Origin: Streptomyces sp. NBC_00539
GTDB taxonomy: Bacteria; Actinomycetota; Actinomycetes; Streptomycetales; Streptomycetaceae
DNA length: 64,000 nt
NCBI RefSeq assembly: GCF_036346105.1
Contig: NZ_CP107811.1
Coordinates: forward strand, 6,715,501-6,779,500
Direction of reading: 5' to 3'
The notes under the pieces were generated by a model, which was not told where the DNA came from, ran no database searches, and saw nothing but the letters and a program-made list of their open reading frames with translations. Positions 55,969 to 64,000 of this stretch are shown one piece after another. The first letter of the stretch is position 1, and each line of letters starts with the position of its first letter. Both the position numbers and the translations under genes were made by a program.

Positions 55969-57394
55969 TGCGGCTGGGGGCCGTCGCCGCCGGGTACGCC
56001 GTCGTCCAGCTTTTCCTCGTCGTACCGGGGACCGGCCTGGGGTGGGACGAGACGGTGTACGTCAGCCAGGTGTCCCATGCCTCTCCGGCCGCGTTCTTCA
56101 GCGCCCCACGCGCCCGCGGAATCACCTACTTGGTCGCCCCGGTCGCCGCGGTCACCTCCTCCGTGCCGGTACTACGGGTCTACCTGGCGGTTCTGGCGGC
56201 AGCGGGACTCCTGCTCTCCCTGTGGGTGTGGAGGCGGCTGTTTCCCACCCCCGTGCTCGCTCTGGCGGGCGGCCTGTTCGCGGGGCTGTGGATCACCGTC
56301 TTCTACGGTCCCCAGGCCATGCCGAACCTCTGGGTAGCCTTCGGGGCGCTCTTCACCGTCGGGTGCTTCCTGCGGGCCGCCCGCAATCCGAGGACCGCCT
56401 CGCGCTGGCCGGCGTCGCCTCGGGGGTGGCATTCGCCGCACTCATGCGTCCCGATGACGCGGTGTGGCTGGTCATACCTCTGCTCTGCGCCGCGTTGGCC
56501 GTTCCGCCTTGGCGGCGGGCCGCCCTCGCGGCGGTCCTGGTTGCCGGCCTCGTCGTGGGCGGCGCGGAATGGGCAATCGAGGCCCACCTTCGCTATGGCG
56601 GCCTCCTGCCCAGGCTCCGAAGGGCGAGTGAGATCCAAGGCGGTCTGGGCTGGAACCCGGCGTTCGCCGACCAGATGCGCTCGCTTGGCGGCCGGACCCT
56701 GTGTCGTCCGTGCGATGGGCCGTTGTCCCGGCCTTACCCGGCCCTGTGGTGGTTCGCCGTGCCACCGCTGACCGCGGGCGCGCTCTTCGCGGCCTACCGC
56801 AAGGGAAGGGTGCAGCTGGTCGCCGTACCCACTGCGGTCGCGCTGTTCCTCGCCCTGCCGTACCTCCTGATGATCGGATATGCGGCTCCCCGCTTCCTGC
56901 TGCCCGCATACGCGCTGCTCGCCATCCCGGTCGCCCTGTGCCTGACACAACTGATCGCCGCGTGCCGAACCCGCCCGCTCGCCCTGAGCGCGCTCTGCGC
57001 CGCCCTGGCCGCCCATCTGGCGCTGCAGTTCACGATCGCTGGTGGTGCAGCGGCCCGCAGCCGCGCCGACCGGGTGGCATTCACCGCAGTCGCCGGCGAA
57101 CTACGCCGCTTGGGCGTGCGCCCGCCATGCATCCTCAGCGGCGCAGAGGCGGTCCGTGCCGCGTTCGCCACCGGATGCGCTGCCCGTCAGGTGTACGGGG
57201 GCCACGACGGCAGCATCACCGCCGACGGGCTCATCTCCCTGGCGCGGACCCGGCCGACGGCAGTGCTTGTGTCAGGAGACCTTCCACCGCCGCATTGGGC
57301 CCGCAACTGGCGCCCCCACCCGCTGCCCGACCTGCCGGACCAGCCCGGTTACCGCGCATATCTGGCACCATCGACGCACCCGGAGCATTTTTGA
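55968..57394 (+). pseudogene. GT-C type membrane glycosyltransferase, frameshifted
   Basis: From ATG 55968 the protein starts as a mannosyltransferase-like membrane enzyme (GAVAAGYAVVQLFLVVPGTG, then GWDETVYVSQVS with the Asp-Glu pair of the first outer loop). It stays in frame to CFLRAARNP near 56390. The continuation (EDRLALAGVASGVAFAALMR, RPDDAVWLVIPLLC and several more helices to ARNWRPHPLPDLPD) is in the frame one base earlier. A single-base deletion near 56390 explains it. It could be a real mutation or a sequencing error; if corrected the protein is about 475 residues with 9-10 helices. Confidence 0.75.
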
Positions 57395-57512
57395 TCACGT
57401 CACCCCAGCCTCATTCCCGCCGCCGCGGGCGCTGCCGCCTGCGGCGTGCGACGCTGGAGGGAGAACGCCCACGAGCACCCGGACCCGAGCGCCGGGGGAC
57501 GCGGGAGGTCCG

Positions 57513-58985
57513 ATGGGACGGGATGTCCCGGCGTTGATGTTCACCCGGGAGGACCGGCGCCGCTACCGGGAAAAGACGCAGTCCTGCCTCGACGCGTTCG
57601 CCCGCATGCTGCGCGAGGCCCGCTTCGATTACGAGCGGCCCCAGGTCGGCCTCGAGATCGAGCTCAACCTGGTCGACGGCTCGGGCGAGCCGGCCATGTG
57701 CAACAGCGATGTTCTCGCCGCCATCGCAGACCCCGCCTGGTCGACAGAGCTGGGCCGCTTCAACCTGGAGATTAACCTTCCGCCCCGGCGGCTGGCCGAC
57801 GGCGGTCCTGACGCCTGGGAGCGTGAGATCCGTGACGCGCTCAATCACGCCGAGGAACGGGCCGCGACGGTCGGCGCCCACCTCGTCATGATCGGCATCC
57901 TGCCGACGCTCCAGCAGAAGGACGTGGGAGGGCACGCCCTCTCGGAGAACCCGCGCTACCAACTCCTGAATGAGCAGGTGTTCGCGGCCCGCGGCGAGGA
58001 CCTGCGGATCGCGATCGACGGGGTCGAAAGGTTGCGGGCGTACGCCGACACGATCACCCCCGAGGCGGCCTGCACCAGCGTCCAGTTCCATCTCCAGGTC
58101 GCCCCCGACGACTTCGCCCCCTACTGGAACGCGGCGCAGGCCATCGCCGGGATCCAGGTCGCCCTCGCCGCCAACGCGCCCTTCCTGTTCGGCAAGGAGC
58201 TGTGGCGCGAGACCCGTATCCCGCTGTTCGAGCAGGCCACCGACACCCGTCCCGAGGAGATCAAGGTGCAGGGCGTACGGCCCAGGGTGTGGTTCGGGGA
58301 GCGCTGGATCACCAGCGTGTTCGACCTCTTCGAGGAGAACCAGCGCTACTTCCCCGCGCTGCTGCCCCTCTGCGAGGACGAGGACCCGCACGCCACCCTC
58401 GAAGCGGGGAACGTGCCCGAGCTGGCAGAACTGAGCCTGCACAACGGAACCATCTACCGGTGGAACCGGCCCGTTTACGCCGTCGCCCACGGCAAACCGC
58501 ACCTGCGCGTGGAGAACCGGGTGCTGCCGGCCGGCCCGACCGTGGCCGACATCCTCGCCAACGGCGCCTTCTACTTCGGCCTGACTCGGGCGCTGGTCGA
58601 AGAGGAGCGCCCGGTGTGGTCCCGCATGTCCTTCTCCGCCGCGGAGGAGAACCTGCACCTCGCCGCCCGGCACGGCATAGACGCCTCGCTCTACTGGCCG
58701 GGCATGGGCGAGGTCCCGGCCGCCGAACTCGTCCTGCGCCGGCTGCTGCCGCTTGCGCACCGGGGCCTGGAAGCCACGGGCATGGACGACGTGTGGCGCG
58801 AACAACTGCTGGGCGTGATCGAACAGCGCTGCGTGTCCGGGCGCAACGGCGCCACCTGGCAGTCGGAGATGTTCCACCACCTCGACGACAACCTGCGCCG
58901 CCACGAGTCGTTGCGTCGGATGACGTGCCAGTACATGGACTTCATGCACATGAACGCCCCGGTCCACACCTGGCCCGTCGACTGA
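57513..58985 (+). CDS. Glutamate-cysteine ligase family protein
   Basis: 490 residues from ATG 57513 (GGGAGG upstream). GCS2-like fold: RPQVGLEIELNLVDGSGEPA with the Glu pair binding Mg-ATP, LGRFNLEINLPPRRLADG, ACTSVQFHLQVAPDDFAPYW, PLFEQATDTRPEEIKVQ and ENRVLPAGPTVADILANGAF. Actinobacterial members link glutamate to an amine, as EgtA does with cysteine for ergothioneine. The rest of an egt cluster is absent, so the exact substrate is open. Single gene, convergent with the next. Confidence 0.85.
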   Translation: MGRDVPALMFTREDRRRYREKTQSCLDAFARMLREARFDYERPQVGLEIELNLVDGSGEPAMCNSDVLAAIADPAWSTELGRFNLEINLPPRRLADGGPDAWEREIRDALNHAEERAATVGAHLVMIGILPTLQQKDVGGHALSENPRYQLLNEQVFAARGEDLRIAIDGVERLRAYADTITPEAACTSVQFHLQVAPDDFAPYWNAAQAIAGIQVALAANAPFLFGKELWRETRIPLFEQATDTRPEEIKVQGVRPRVWFGERWITSVFDLFEENQRYFPALLPLCEDEDPHATLEAGNVPELAELSLHNGTIYRWNRPVYAVAHGKPHLRVENRVLPAGPTVADILANGAFYFGLTRALVEEERPVWSRMSFSAAEENLHLAARHGIDASLYWPGMGEVPAAELVLRRLLPLAHRGLEATGMDDVWREQLLGVIEQRCVSGRNGATWQSEMFHHLDDNLRRHESLRRMTCQYMDFMHMNAPVHTWPVD

Positions 58986-59004
58986 ACGGTCCTCTCGCCC
59001 GGTC

Positions 59005-59880
59005 TCAGCCGGTGCCCTCGTGCGCGCCGACCTTCCCCGAGACCGCGTCCTGGAGCGGGGTCATCCGGTTCACCAGCTGCTGGAAGTCGGCGGTCCGGCC
59101 GTCGGACCACTGGCCCATGGCGACCACCATGACCCGGCCGTGCCCGGTGAAGGCCTGGACCAGCCCGCTGTCCGCGGGCAGAGCCGGCAGACCCGATCCG
59201 GGAGGCGGAGCCTGAACAGCGACCTGGTAGTCGTCGAAGGCCATCGACAGCTCGGTCACCAACCTCAGAGTGTCCTGCGGGTCCTTCATCGTGAAAACGG
59301 CCATGTTGTACTGGTTGTTCCGGTCGTCCTTGTAGAGGGCGATCTGCTCGCCGACGCAGCCGGCGCTTTCCTCGATCATGGCGGCCAGCCGGCGTCCGAC
59401 CCCGCCGGGCTCCGTGCAGGAGTCCATCAGGCGCGAGCCCAGCCGGGTGAAGGCGGCCCCGGAAGGACCCTTGACCTGCTCAGGGAACAATTCGACGAGC
59501 GGCATCACGGCCCGCGCGCCGGCGGTCGCGGCCGTCGTGCTCCGCGGCGATACGGCCGACGGCGGCGCGGTCGACGGCGGCGCAGTCGCCGACGCGGCGG
59601 ACGTGGCCCCGGCAGGTGTGGGCGCGGCCGGAGCGGGGGCGGCGGTTCCGTTGCCCGGTGCAACCCCGGTGTACTTCAGCACGGCGAAGGCGGCCCCCGC
59701 CGCCAGCAGTGCCAGCGCCAGGTTCCGCGGCCACACGCGCCGCGTCCGGGGCGCGGGCTGCTGACCTGAGCCTCCCGTGCCCAGCCCGGCCCGGTCTGCT
59801 TCGAACCGCCGGACGAAGTCATCCCACTCGTCCGGGTCCGGGCCGCTCCGACCCGTGGGTATCTCGCTGTTGTCAGTCAC
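59005..59880 (-). CDS. Hypothetical membrane-anchored protein
   Basis: 291 residues. N-terminal 45 residues cytoplasmic (PDPDEWDDFVRRFEADRAGL), one transmembrane helix at about 53-70 (LALALLAAGAAFAVLKYTGV), an Ala/Pro/Thr linker, then an outer domain with two Cys (LMDSCTEPGG, ESAGCVGEQIALYKDD) and YNMAVFTMKDPQDTL. Similar proteins are common in Streptomyces without a known role. 20 bp from the convergent ligase gene. Confidence 0.7.
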   Translation of the reverse strand: MTDNSEIPTGRSGPDPDEWDDFVRRFEADRAGLGTGGSGQQPAPRTRRVWPRNLALALLAAGAAFAVLKYTGVAPGNGTAAPAPAAPTPAGATSAASATAPPSTAPPSAVSPRSTTAATAGARAVMPLVELFPEQVKGPSGAAFTRLGSRLMDSCTEPGGVGRRLAAMIEESAGCVGEQIALYKDDRNNQYNMAVFTMKDPQDTLRLVTELSMAFDDYQVAVQAPPPGSGLPALPADSGLVQAFTGHGRVMVVAMGQWSDGRTADFQQLVNRMTPLQDAVSGKVGAHEGTG

Positions 59881-60041
59881 CCAGGAACCCTAGTGATCAA
59901 CGCGGCCCAACTGAACAGCAGCAGGTCACAGCCGTATTACTCTGCAAACTGGCAGGGGACCGACGCGCTCGCGAACGCCCGGTGTCCCGGCGCCGGAATG
60001 TGGCAGCGGCAGCGGAGCGGGCCGTACCGGGGCACGCACCG

Positions 60042-60938
60042 TCAGACACCTCGGCGGGCCCGCAGCACGTCCGGCGTCAGGTCGTCCTCCAGTACGAGGC
60101 CGGCCGCGGCGAGTTCCCGGCCCAGCTCCCGCCTCGGCAGCGGCCACAGGAGGAAGGACTCCCGGGCGTGGCGCAGGACCCGCCCCTGACGGCACACCAG
60201 GTAGGAGTAGTCGTAGCGGATGCGGCCGTCCTCGGCGCACTGGGTGAGCAGCCCGTGGTAGGTGTCCATGCCCAGCCGGACCTGCCCCAGCCCGCGCCGC
60301 ACCGGCTGCGCGGGAACGCCCGACGGCGGCCGGTCCAGGAACAGCAGGCCGCCCGGCACCAGCAGTCCCGCCAGCACCCGCCACAGCGCGCGGCGCTCTA
60401 CGGGCGGCAGACAGGGCACCAACCGCAGGCAGACGGCCAGGTCGGCGGGCCCGTCCAGCGACAGGTCGAGGGCGGAGCAGGCGTGCACCGTCACCCGTTC
60501 CCCCGCGGAACCGCCCACCGGGGGGTGCAGCCGGGACAGCAGCACGGTCCGCATCGCGGGCGAGGGTTCCACCGCGTGGACGGGTACGTGCGAAGCGCCG
60601 ATCAGCACCCCGGTGACCAGGCCCGTCCCCGCGCCGACCTCGACGATCCCGAGCCGCGCGGCGGCTGCCGGAGCGGCGAGGGCGAGTGCGTGCCGGTGGT
60701 AGGCGCGGGCGTGCAACAGGTCGTAGAACTCGGCCGACACGGCGTACGCCTCACCGGGCGCCTCCCCGGAAATGCCGGGGAGCCCGGAATGGCCCGATGA
60801 CCCGGGGACGCCGGGGACATCGGGGATGCCGGGGACGCCGGGGCGGCCACAGCGCTCCGGCGGCGCTTCGCGTTCGGCCGGTCGTAAGTCCACCCGTCTG
60901 TCCATCGGGCCATCATGGCCGCACGCGTCCCGCCCCAC
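60042..60938 (-). CDS. Class I SAM-dependent methyltransferase with collagen-like N-terminus
   Basis: 298 residues from GTG 60938 (GAGGG upstream); ATG 60905 is an alternative. Residues 30-60 are Gly-Pro-rich triplets (GRPGVPGIPDVPGVPGSSG). The methyltransferase domain follows: AVSAEFYDLLHARAYHR, motif I IVEVGAGTGLVTGVLI, AVEPSPAMRTVLLSRL, VCLRLVPCLPPVERRALW and LLVPGGLLFLDRPP. Target molecule unknown. Single gene upstream of (divergent side) the EF-G-like gene's end. Confidence 0.85.
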   Translation of the reverse strand: MGRDACGHDGPMDRRVDLRPAEREAPPERCGRPGVPGIPDVPGVPGSSGHSGLPGISGEAPGEAYAVSAEFYDLLHARAYHRHALALAAPAAAARLGIVEVGAGTGLVTGVLIGASHVPVHAVEPSPAMRTVLLSRLHPPVGGSAGERVTVHACSALDLSLDGPADLAVCLRLVPCLPPVERRALWRVLAGLLVPGGLLFLDRPPSGVPAQPVRRGLGQVRLGMDTYHGLLTQCAEDGRIRYDYSYLVCRQGRVLRHARESFLLWPLPRRELGRELAAAGLVLEDDLTPDVLRARRGV

Positions 60939-61016
60939 GAGCCCTCGATCCGGCCACGGAGGCCGGTCCGCGTCCCGCTCCGCCCCGGCGTCACGGGGCG
61001 GAGCGGGAGCCTCCGG

Positions 61017-63128
61017 CTAGCGGGTCAGCACCGCGGCGGCGACCGAAGGCGGAACCGGTGCGAGGGCCGCGGGCCGGGTGGTGAAGGTGCCGCGGCCCCG
61101 GGTCCGCCCGCGCAGCCGGGTCGCGTAGCCGAACAGCTCGGCCAGCGGCACGACCGCCGTGACCAGCGCCGTCCCCGGCCCGGACGTGGAGCCCGAGATC
61201 CGGCCGCGCCGGGCCGCGAGGTCACCGAGCACCGCGCCGACACCGTCCTCGGGCACGGTCACGGTGACCTCCACCACGGGTTCCAGCAGTTCGACGGTGC
61301 TCGCGGCCAGTGCCTCGCGCAGGGCGAACCGGCCCGCCGCACGGAACGCCGGCTCCGAGGAGTCCTTGGAGTGGGTGGCCCCGTCGGTGAGCGTGACCCG
61401 CAGCCCCGTCACCGGGTACCCGCCGAGCGGTCCTTCGGCGAGGGCGTCCCGGCAGCCGGCTTCGACTGCCCGCGCGTACTCCTGCGGCACCCGGCCACCG
61501 ACGACCGTGGACCCGAACGAGAAGCCCTCGGCCTCGTCCAGCGGCTCGACGTCGATGACGACGTGCGCGAACTGGCCCGCACCGCCGTCTTGTTTGACGT
61601 GCCGGTAGACGAAGCCGGTGACGCCGCGTACGACGGTCTCCCGGTAGGAGACCTGCGGGCGCCCGACGACGACCTCCAGGCCGTGACCGCGACGGATCTT
61701 CTCCACGGCCACCTCCAGGTGGAGTTCACCCATCCCCGACAGCACGGTCTGGCCGGTCTCCGGATCAAGGCGCACCCTCAGCGAGGGGTCCTCCTCCACG
61801 AGGTGTGCCAAGGCCGCCGAGAGCCGCCCGGTGTCGCCGGTGCGGGCCGCCTCGACCGCCACCGACACCACCGGTTCGGCGACCGATGGCGGTTCGAGGA
61901 CCAGTGGAGCCCCCGGCGCCGACAGGGTCGTGCCGGCCCGGGCGGCCTTCAGCCCGATCACGGCGACGATGTCGCCCGCCACCGCCTCCTCCCGTTCCTC
62001 GTGCCGGTCGGCCTGGACCCGCAGGATCCGGCCGATCCGCTCCGTACGCCCCGTAGCGGCGTCCAGTACGGACTGGCCCTTGCGCAGCGTGCCCGAGTAG
62101 ACCCGTACGTAGGTGAGCCGTCCGGTCGGCGTCGCCGTCACCTTGAAGGCCAGTGCCGCGAACGGCCCGGTCGGATCGGGGGAGCGCTCCTCGGCCGGAC
62201 CGCCCGCCGCACCGGTCGTGCCCCTTACCGGCGGCATGTCGGCGGGCGACGGCAGGTACGCGAGTACCGCGTCCAGCAGCGGCTCGATCCCGCGGTTGCG
62301 GTAGGCCGACCCGCACAGCACGACGACGCCCTCCCCGGCGAGCGTCAGCTCGCGCAGTGCGCGGGCCAGGGTCGGCCCGCTCAGCGCCGAAGCCGCGCAG
62401 AACTCCTCCAGGGCGTCCGCGTGCAGAGCGGCGACCGTCTCCTCGAGGAGCCGGCGGCGCCGCTGGGCCTCCTCCCGCAGTTCTTCGGGCACCGGTCCGC
62501 TCTCGTACGTGCCGTCCGTGCCCGCGCGCCCGTCCGCGTGACCGTCCGTATGCCAGTGCAGCGCGCGCATCTCCAGCAGGTCGACGACCCCGGTGAATCC
62601 GTCCTCCCGGCCGATGGGCAACTGGACCACCAGCGGTATGACGTCCAGCCGTTCGCGGAGGGAGGCGACGGCCGAGTCGAGGTCGGCGCCCGCCCGGTCG
62701 AGCTTGTTGACGAACGCGATCCGCGGCACCCCGTGCCGGTCGGCCTGCCGCCACACCGACTCGCTCTGCGGCTCGACTCCGGCGACGGCGTCGAACACCG
62801 CGACGGCGCCGTCGAGGACGCGCAGGGACCGCTCGACCTCGTCGGCGAAGTCGACGTGGCCCGGGGTGTCGATCAGGTTGACGCGGTGGCCGCCCCAACT
62901 GCAGCTCACGGCCGCGGCGAAGATGGTGATGCCGCGATCGCGTTCCTGGGCGTCGAAGTCGGTGACGGTCGTTCCGTCGTGTACCTCGCCGCGTTTGTGG
63001 ATGGCGCCGGTCGCGAACAGGATGCGTTCGGTGACGGTGGTCTTGCCCGCGTCGACGTGGGCGAGGATGCCCAGATTGCGGACGGTGGCGGGGTAATGGG
63101 TGGCGAGGGGTCGCCGGTTGCTGCGCAT
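61017..63128 (-). CDS. Elongation factor G-like GTPase (paralogue)
   Basis: 703 residues from ATG 63128 (GAAAGG upstream). GTPase motifs: G1 [10 protein letters not shown]2 region RDRGITI, G3 [13 protein letters not shown]4 NKLDRAGAD. Domains II-V follow with [20 protein letters not shown] and the domain IV/V parts ([25 protein letters not shown]-like [20 protein letters not shown]). It diverges from housekeeping FusA and is not next to rpsL/rpsG/tuf, so it is an accessory EF-G or TetM-like protein, possibly for stress or antibiotic tolerance (inference). Confidence 0.9.
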   Translation of the reverse strand: MRSNRRPLATHYPATVRNLGILAHVDAGKTTVTERILFATGAIHKRGEVHDGTTVTDFDAQERDRGITIFAAAVSCSWGGHRVNLIDTPGHVDFADEVERSLRVLDGAVAVFDAVAGVEPQSESVWRQADRHGVPRIAFVNKLDRAGADLDSAVASLRERLDVIPLVVQLPIGREDGFTGVVDLLEMRALHWHTDGHADGRAGTDGTYESGPVPEELREEAQRRRRLLEETVAALHADALEEFCAASALSGPTLARALRELTLAGEGVVVLCGSAYRNRGIEPLLDAVLAYLPSPADMPPVRGTTGAAGGPAEERSPDPTGPFAALAFKVTATPTGRLTYVRVYSGTLRKGQSVLDAATGRTERIGRILRVQADRHEEREEAVAGDIVAVIGLKAARAGTTLSAPGAPLVLEPPSVAEPVVSVAVEAARTGDTGRLSAALAHLVEEDPSLRVRLDPETGQTVLSGMGELHLEVAVEKIRRGHGLEVVVGRPQVSYRETVVRGVTGFVYRHVKQDGGAGQFAHVVIDVEPLDEAEGFSFGSTVVGGRVPQEYARAVEAGCRDALAEGPLGGYPVTGLRVTLTDGATHSKDSSEPAFRAAGRFALREALAASTVELLEPVVEVTVTVPEDGVGAVLGDLAARRGRISGSTSGPGTALVTAVVPLAELFGYATRLRGRTRGRGTFTTRPAALAPVPPSVAAAVLTR

Positions 63129-63257
63129 GGCCCGGGGCCTTTCGAATGATGAGGGAACAGGCAGCGCGATTCCCGGAACTGCACACGGCACACGGCCCCG
63201 CCTCGCCCGGCCAGGCCGGCGTGAGCCGGCAGCGGGGTGCGGAGGGAGGGGCGGGAA

Positions 63258-63377
63258 CTAGGACAGAGTCACGGGCATACGGTGGCGGCCGCGCAGCCGG
63301 CACCGGGCATCGCGAGACACCGGGATCACGTCGTACCGGGCCGGGGGAACGAAGGCGGTGGTGCGTCGCATGCACAT
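63258..63377 (-). CDS. Possible 39-residue leader peptide upstream of the EF-G-like gene
   Basis: ATG 63377 follows a good AAGGGG site; the peptide reads MCMRRTTAFVPPARYDVIPV and SRDARCRLRGRHRMPVTLS, with a stop at 63258-63260. Arg-rich C-terminus (R-x-R-x-x-L-R-G-R-H-R) could stall ribosomes and control the EF-G-like gene 129 bp downstream. Short, with no family recognised, so uncertain. Confidence 0.4.
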   Translation of the reverse strand: MCMRRTTAFVPPARYDVIPVSRDARCRLRGRHRMPVTLS

Positions 63378-63674
63378 GGCCCGGTTCCCCTTCTCTTCAC
63401 TCGGCGTGGTCACGCGGTGCCCTGTCGGCAGCGCGTGGGGCGAGTGTAGTGAAGGCGCTCGCGAGCGGGCGCGGCATTTTCCGGCTTGCGCGGAGGGCGC
63501 GAGAACACGGCAGTGGACCGCAGGCGCCGGCGGGCGCCCGTAGGGGTCAACGATCATCGGCAGGTGGCCCGTGGTCCCCTTGCGTCAGGGGGTAGCCCGC
63601 GGCCCACCGCCAGGCATTTTCATCGGTAGCGCAGTGGTGTCTGGGATCGCCGGCCGCGGTGGTGCGGCCGACGG

Positions 63675-64000
63675 TCAGGCCACCGGGCGGATGCGGTCAC
63701 CGGTTGCTTGGCGCAGCGCAGCCTGCAGTCGGTCGCGGGTCTCGGTCTGGGCGGCGATCCGTTGGTTGAGGACTGCCAACCGTTCCCACGCGATGCGCAG
63801 GCCCTTGCCCGAGGGCGGGGCGGCAGCCACGTCGCCGTCCAGGCAGGGCAGGAAAACGCGCACGTCGTCCAGGGTGAGTCCGGCGGCCAGCAGGTAGCGG
63901 ATGTTGCGCACCCGCACCACCGCCCGCTCGTCGTAGACGCGGTAGCCGTTGGAGGCCCGCTCGGATGAGATCAGCCCGGCCTGCTCGTAGTGCCGCAGCG
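63675..64000 (-). CDS. MerR family transcriptional regulator, 5' end cut by window
   Basis: The N-terminus lies beyond the window. The visible part begins in the second half of the MerR HTH (LRHYEQAGLISSERASNGYR, VYDERAVVRVRNIRYLLAAG) followed by LTLDDVRVFLPCLDGDV and the dimerising coiled coil LAVLNQRIAAQTETRDRLQA. One Cys (PCLDGD) but no multi-Cys metal loop. Effector unknown. Confidence 0.9.
   Translation of the reverse strand, partial: LRHYEQAGLISSERASNGYRVYDERAVVRVRNIRYLLAAGLTLDDVRVFLPCLDGDVAAAPPSGKGLRIAWERLAVLNQRIAAQTETRDRLQAALRQATGDRIRPVA

Overview
The window is high-GC actinobacterial DNA that reads as a Streptomyces chromosome arm or accessory region. The signs are very GC-rich third codon positions, frequent GTG starts, 4-bp ATGA/GTGA gene overlaps, many regulators divergent from their targets, a rare TTA leucine codon in a secreted glucanase, and families common in Streptomyces (SCO6745-like protein, Imm49, GlxA-type AraC regulator, ECF41 sigma factor, GH64 glucanase). 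Several genes are broken, and there are two IS5-type transposase remnants, so the region is under active decay and rearrangement. No rRNA, tRNA or CRISPR array was seen.

Layout. 1-9.6 kb: single genes of mixed origin (Imm49-like immunity protein, HopJ-like protein, DUF4246 protein with a strong terminator, an ASCH protein, a GNAT acetyltransferase, DUF4839, DinB and DoxX proteins) mixed with small remnants. 9.7-11.8 kb: a cysteine-containing HTH regulator divergent from a membrane protein plus GTP cyclohydrolase I (folE), with two inverted repeats between them. 11.8-22.5 kb: two divergent LysR units, a GlxA-like regulator divergent from a saccharopine-dehydrogenase-like enzyme, two alpha/beta hydrolases, two SnoaL-like proteins and several hypotheticals. 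22.6-26.4 kb: an ABC exporter divergent from a histidine kinase/response regulator pair, with a perfect 24-bp palindrome between them. 27-29 kb: a Tat-exported lipoprotein multicopper oxidase. 30-33 kb: a monooxygenase remnant and an ECF41 sigma factor/flavoprotein operon. 33.2-34 kb: a VOC gene fragment joined to a decayed IS element.

34-44.5 kb is the most interesting segment. A TetR regulator with two identical-core operators (TTGTAT-N3-ATACAA) is divergent from a FabF-like ketosynthase. This is followed on the same strand by a 582-residue protein with an internal duplication, a DyP peroxidase, a catalase-related heme protein, a small membrane protein and a protein closely resembling plant/animal alpha-dioxygenase (COX-like heme peroxidase). 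A second TetR divergent from a patatin-like lipase closes the segment. I infer a bacterial oxylipin pathway: a lipase frees fatty acids, the dioxygenase makes a fatty-acid hydroperoxide, and the catalase-like and DyP enzymes reduce or rearrange it.

44.5-64 kb: cell-envelope and secretion genes. These are a D,D-carboxypeptidase with a very long acidic N-terminus, a short Rpf-like transglycosylase, a TTA-containing GH64 glucanase, a 1026-residue membrane patatin, a Tat-exported esterase, a truncated polysaccharide deacetylase and a frameshifted GT-C type glycosyltransferase. Then come a glutamate-cysteine-ligase-like enzyme, a methyltransferase, a second EF-G-like GTPase with a possible upstream leader peptide, and a MerR regulator cut by the window end.
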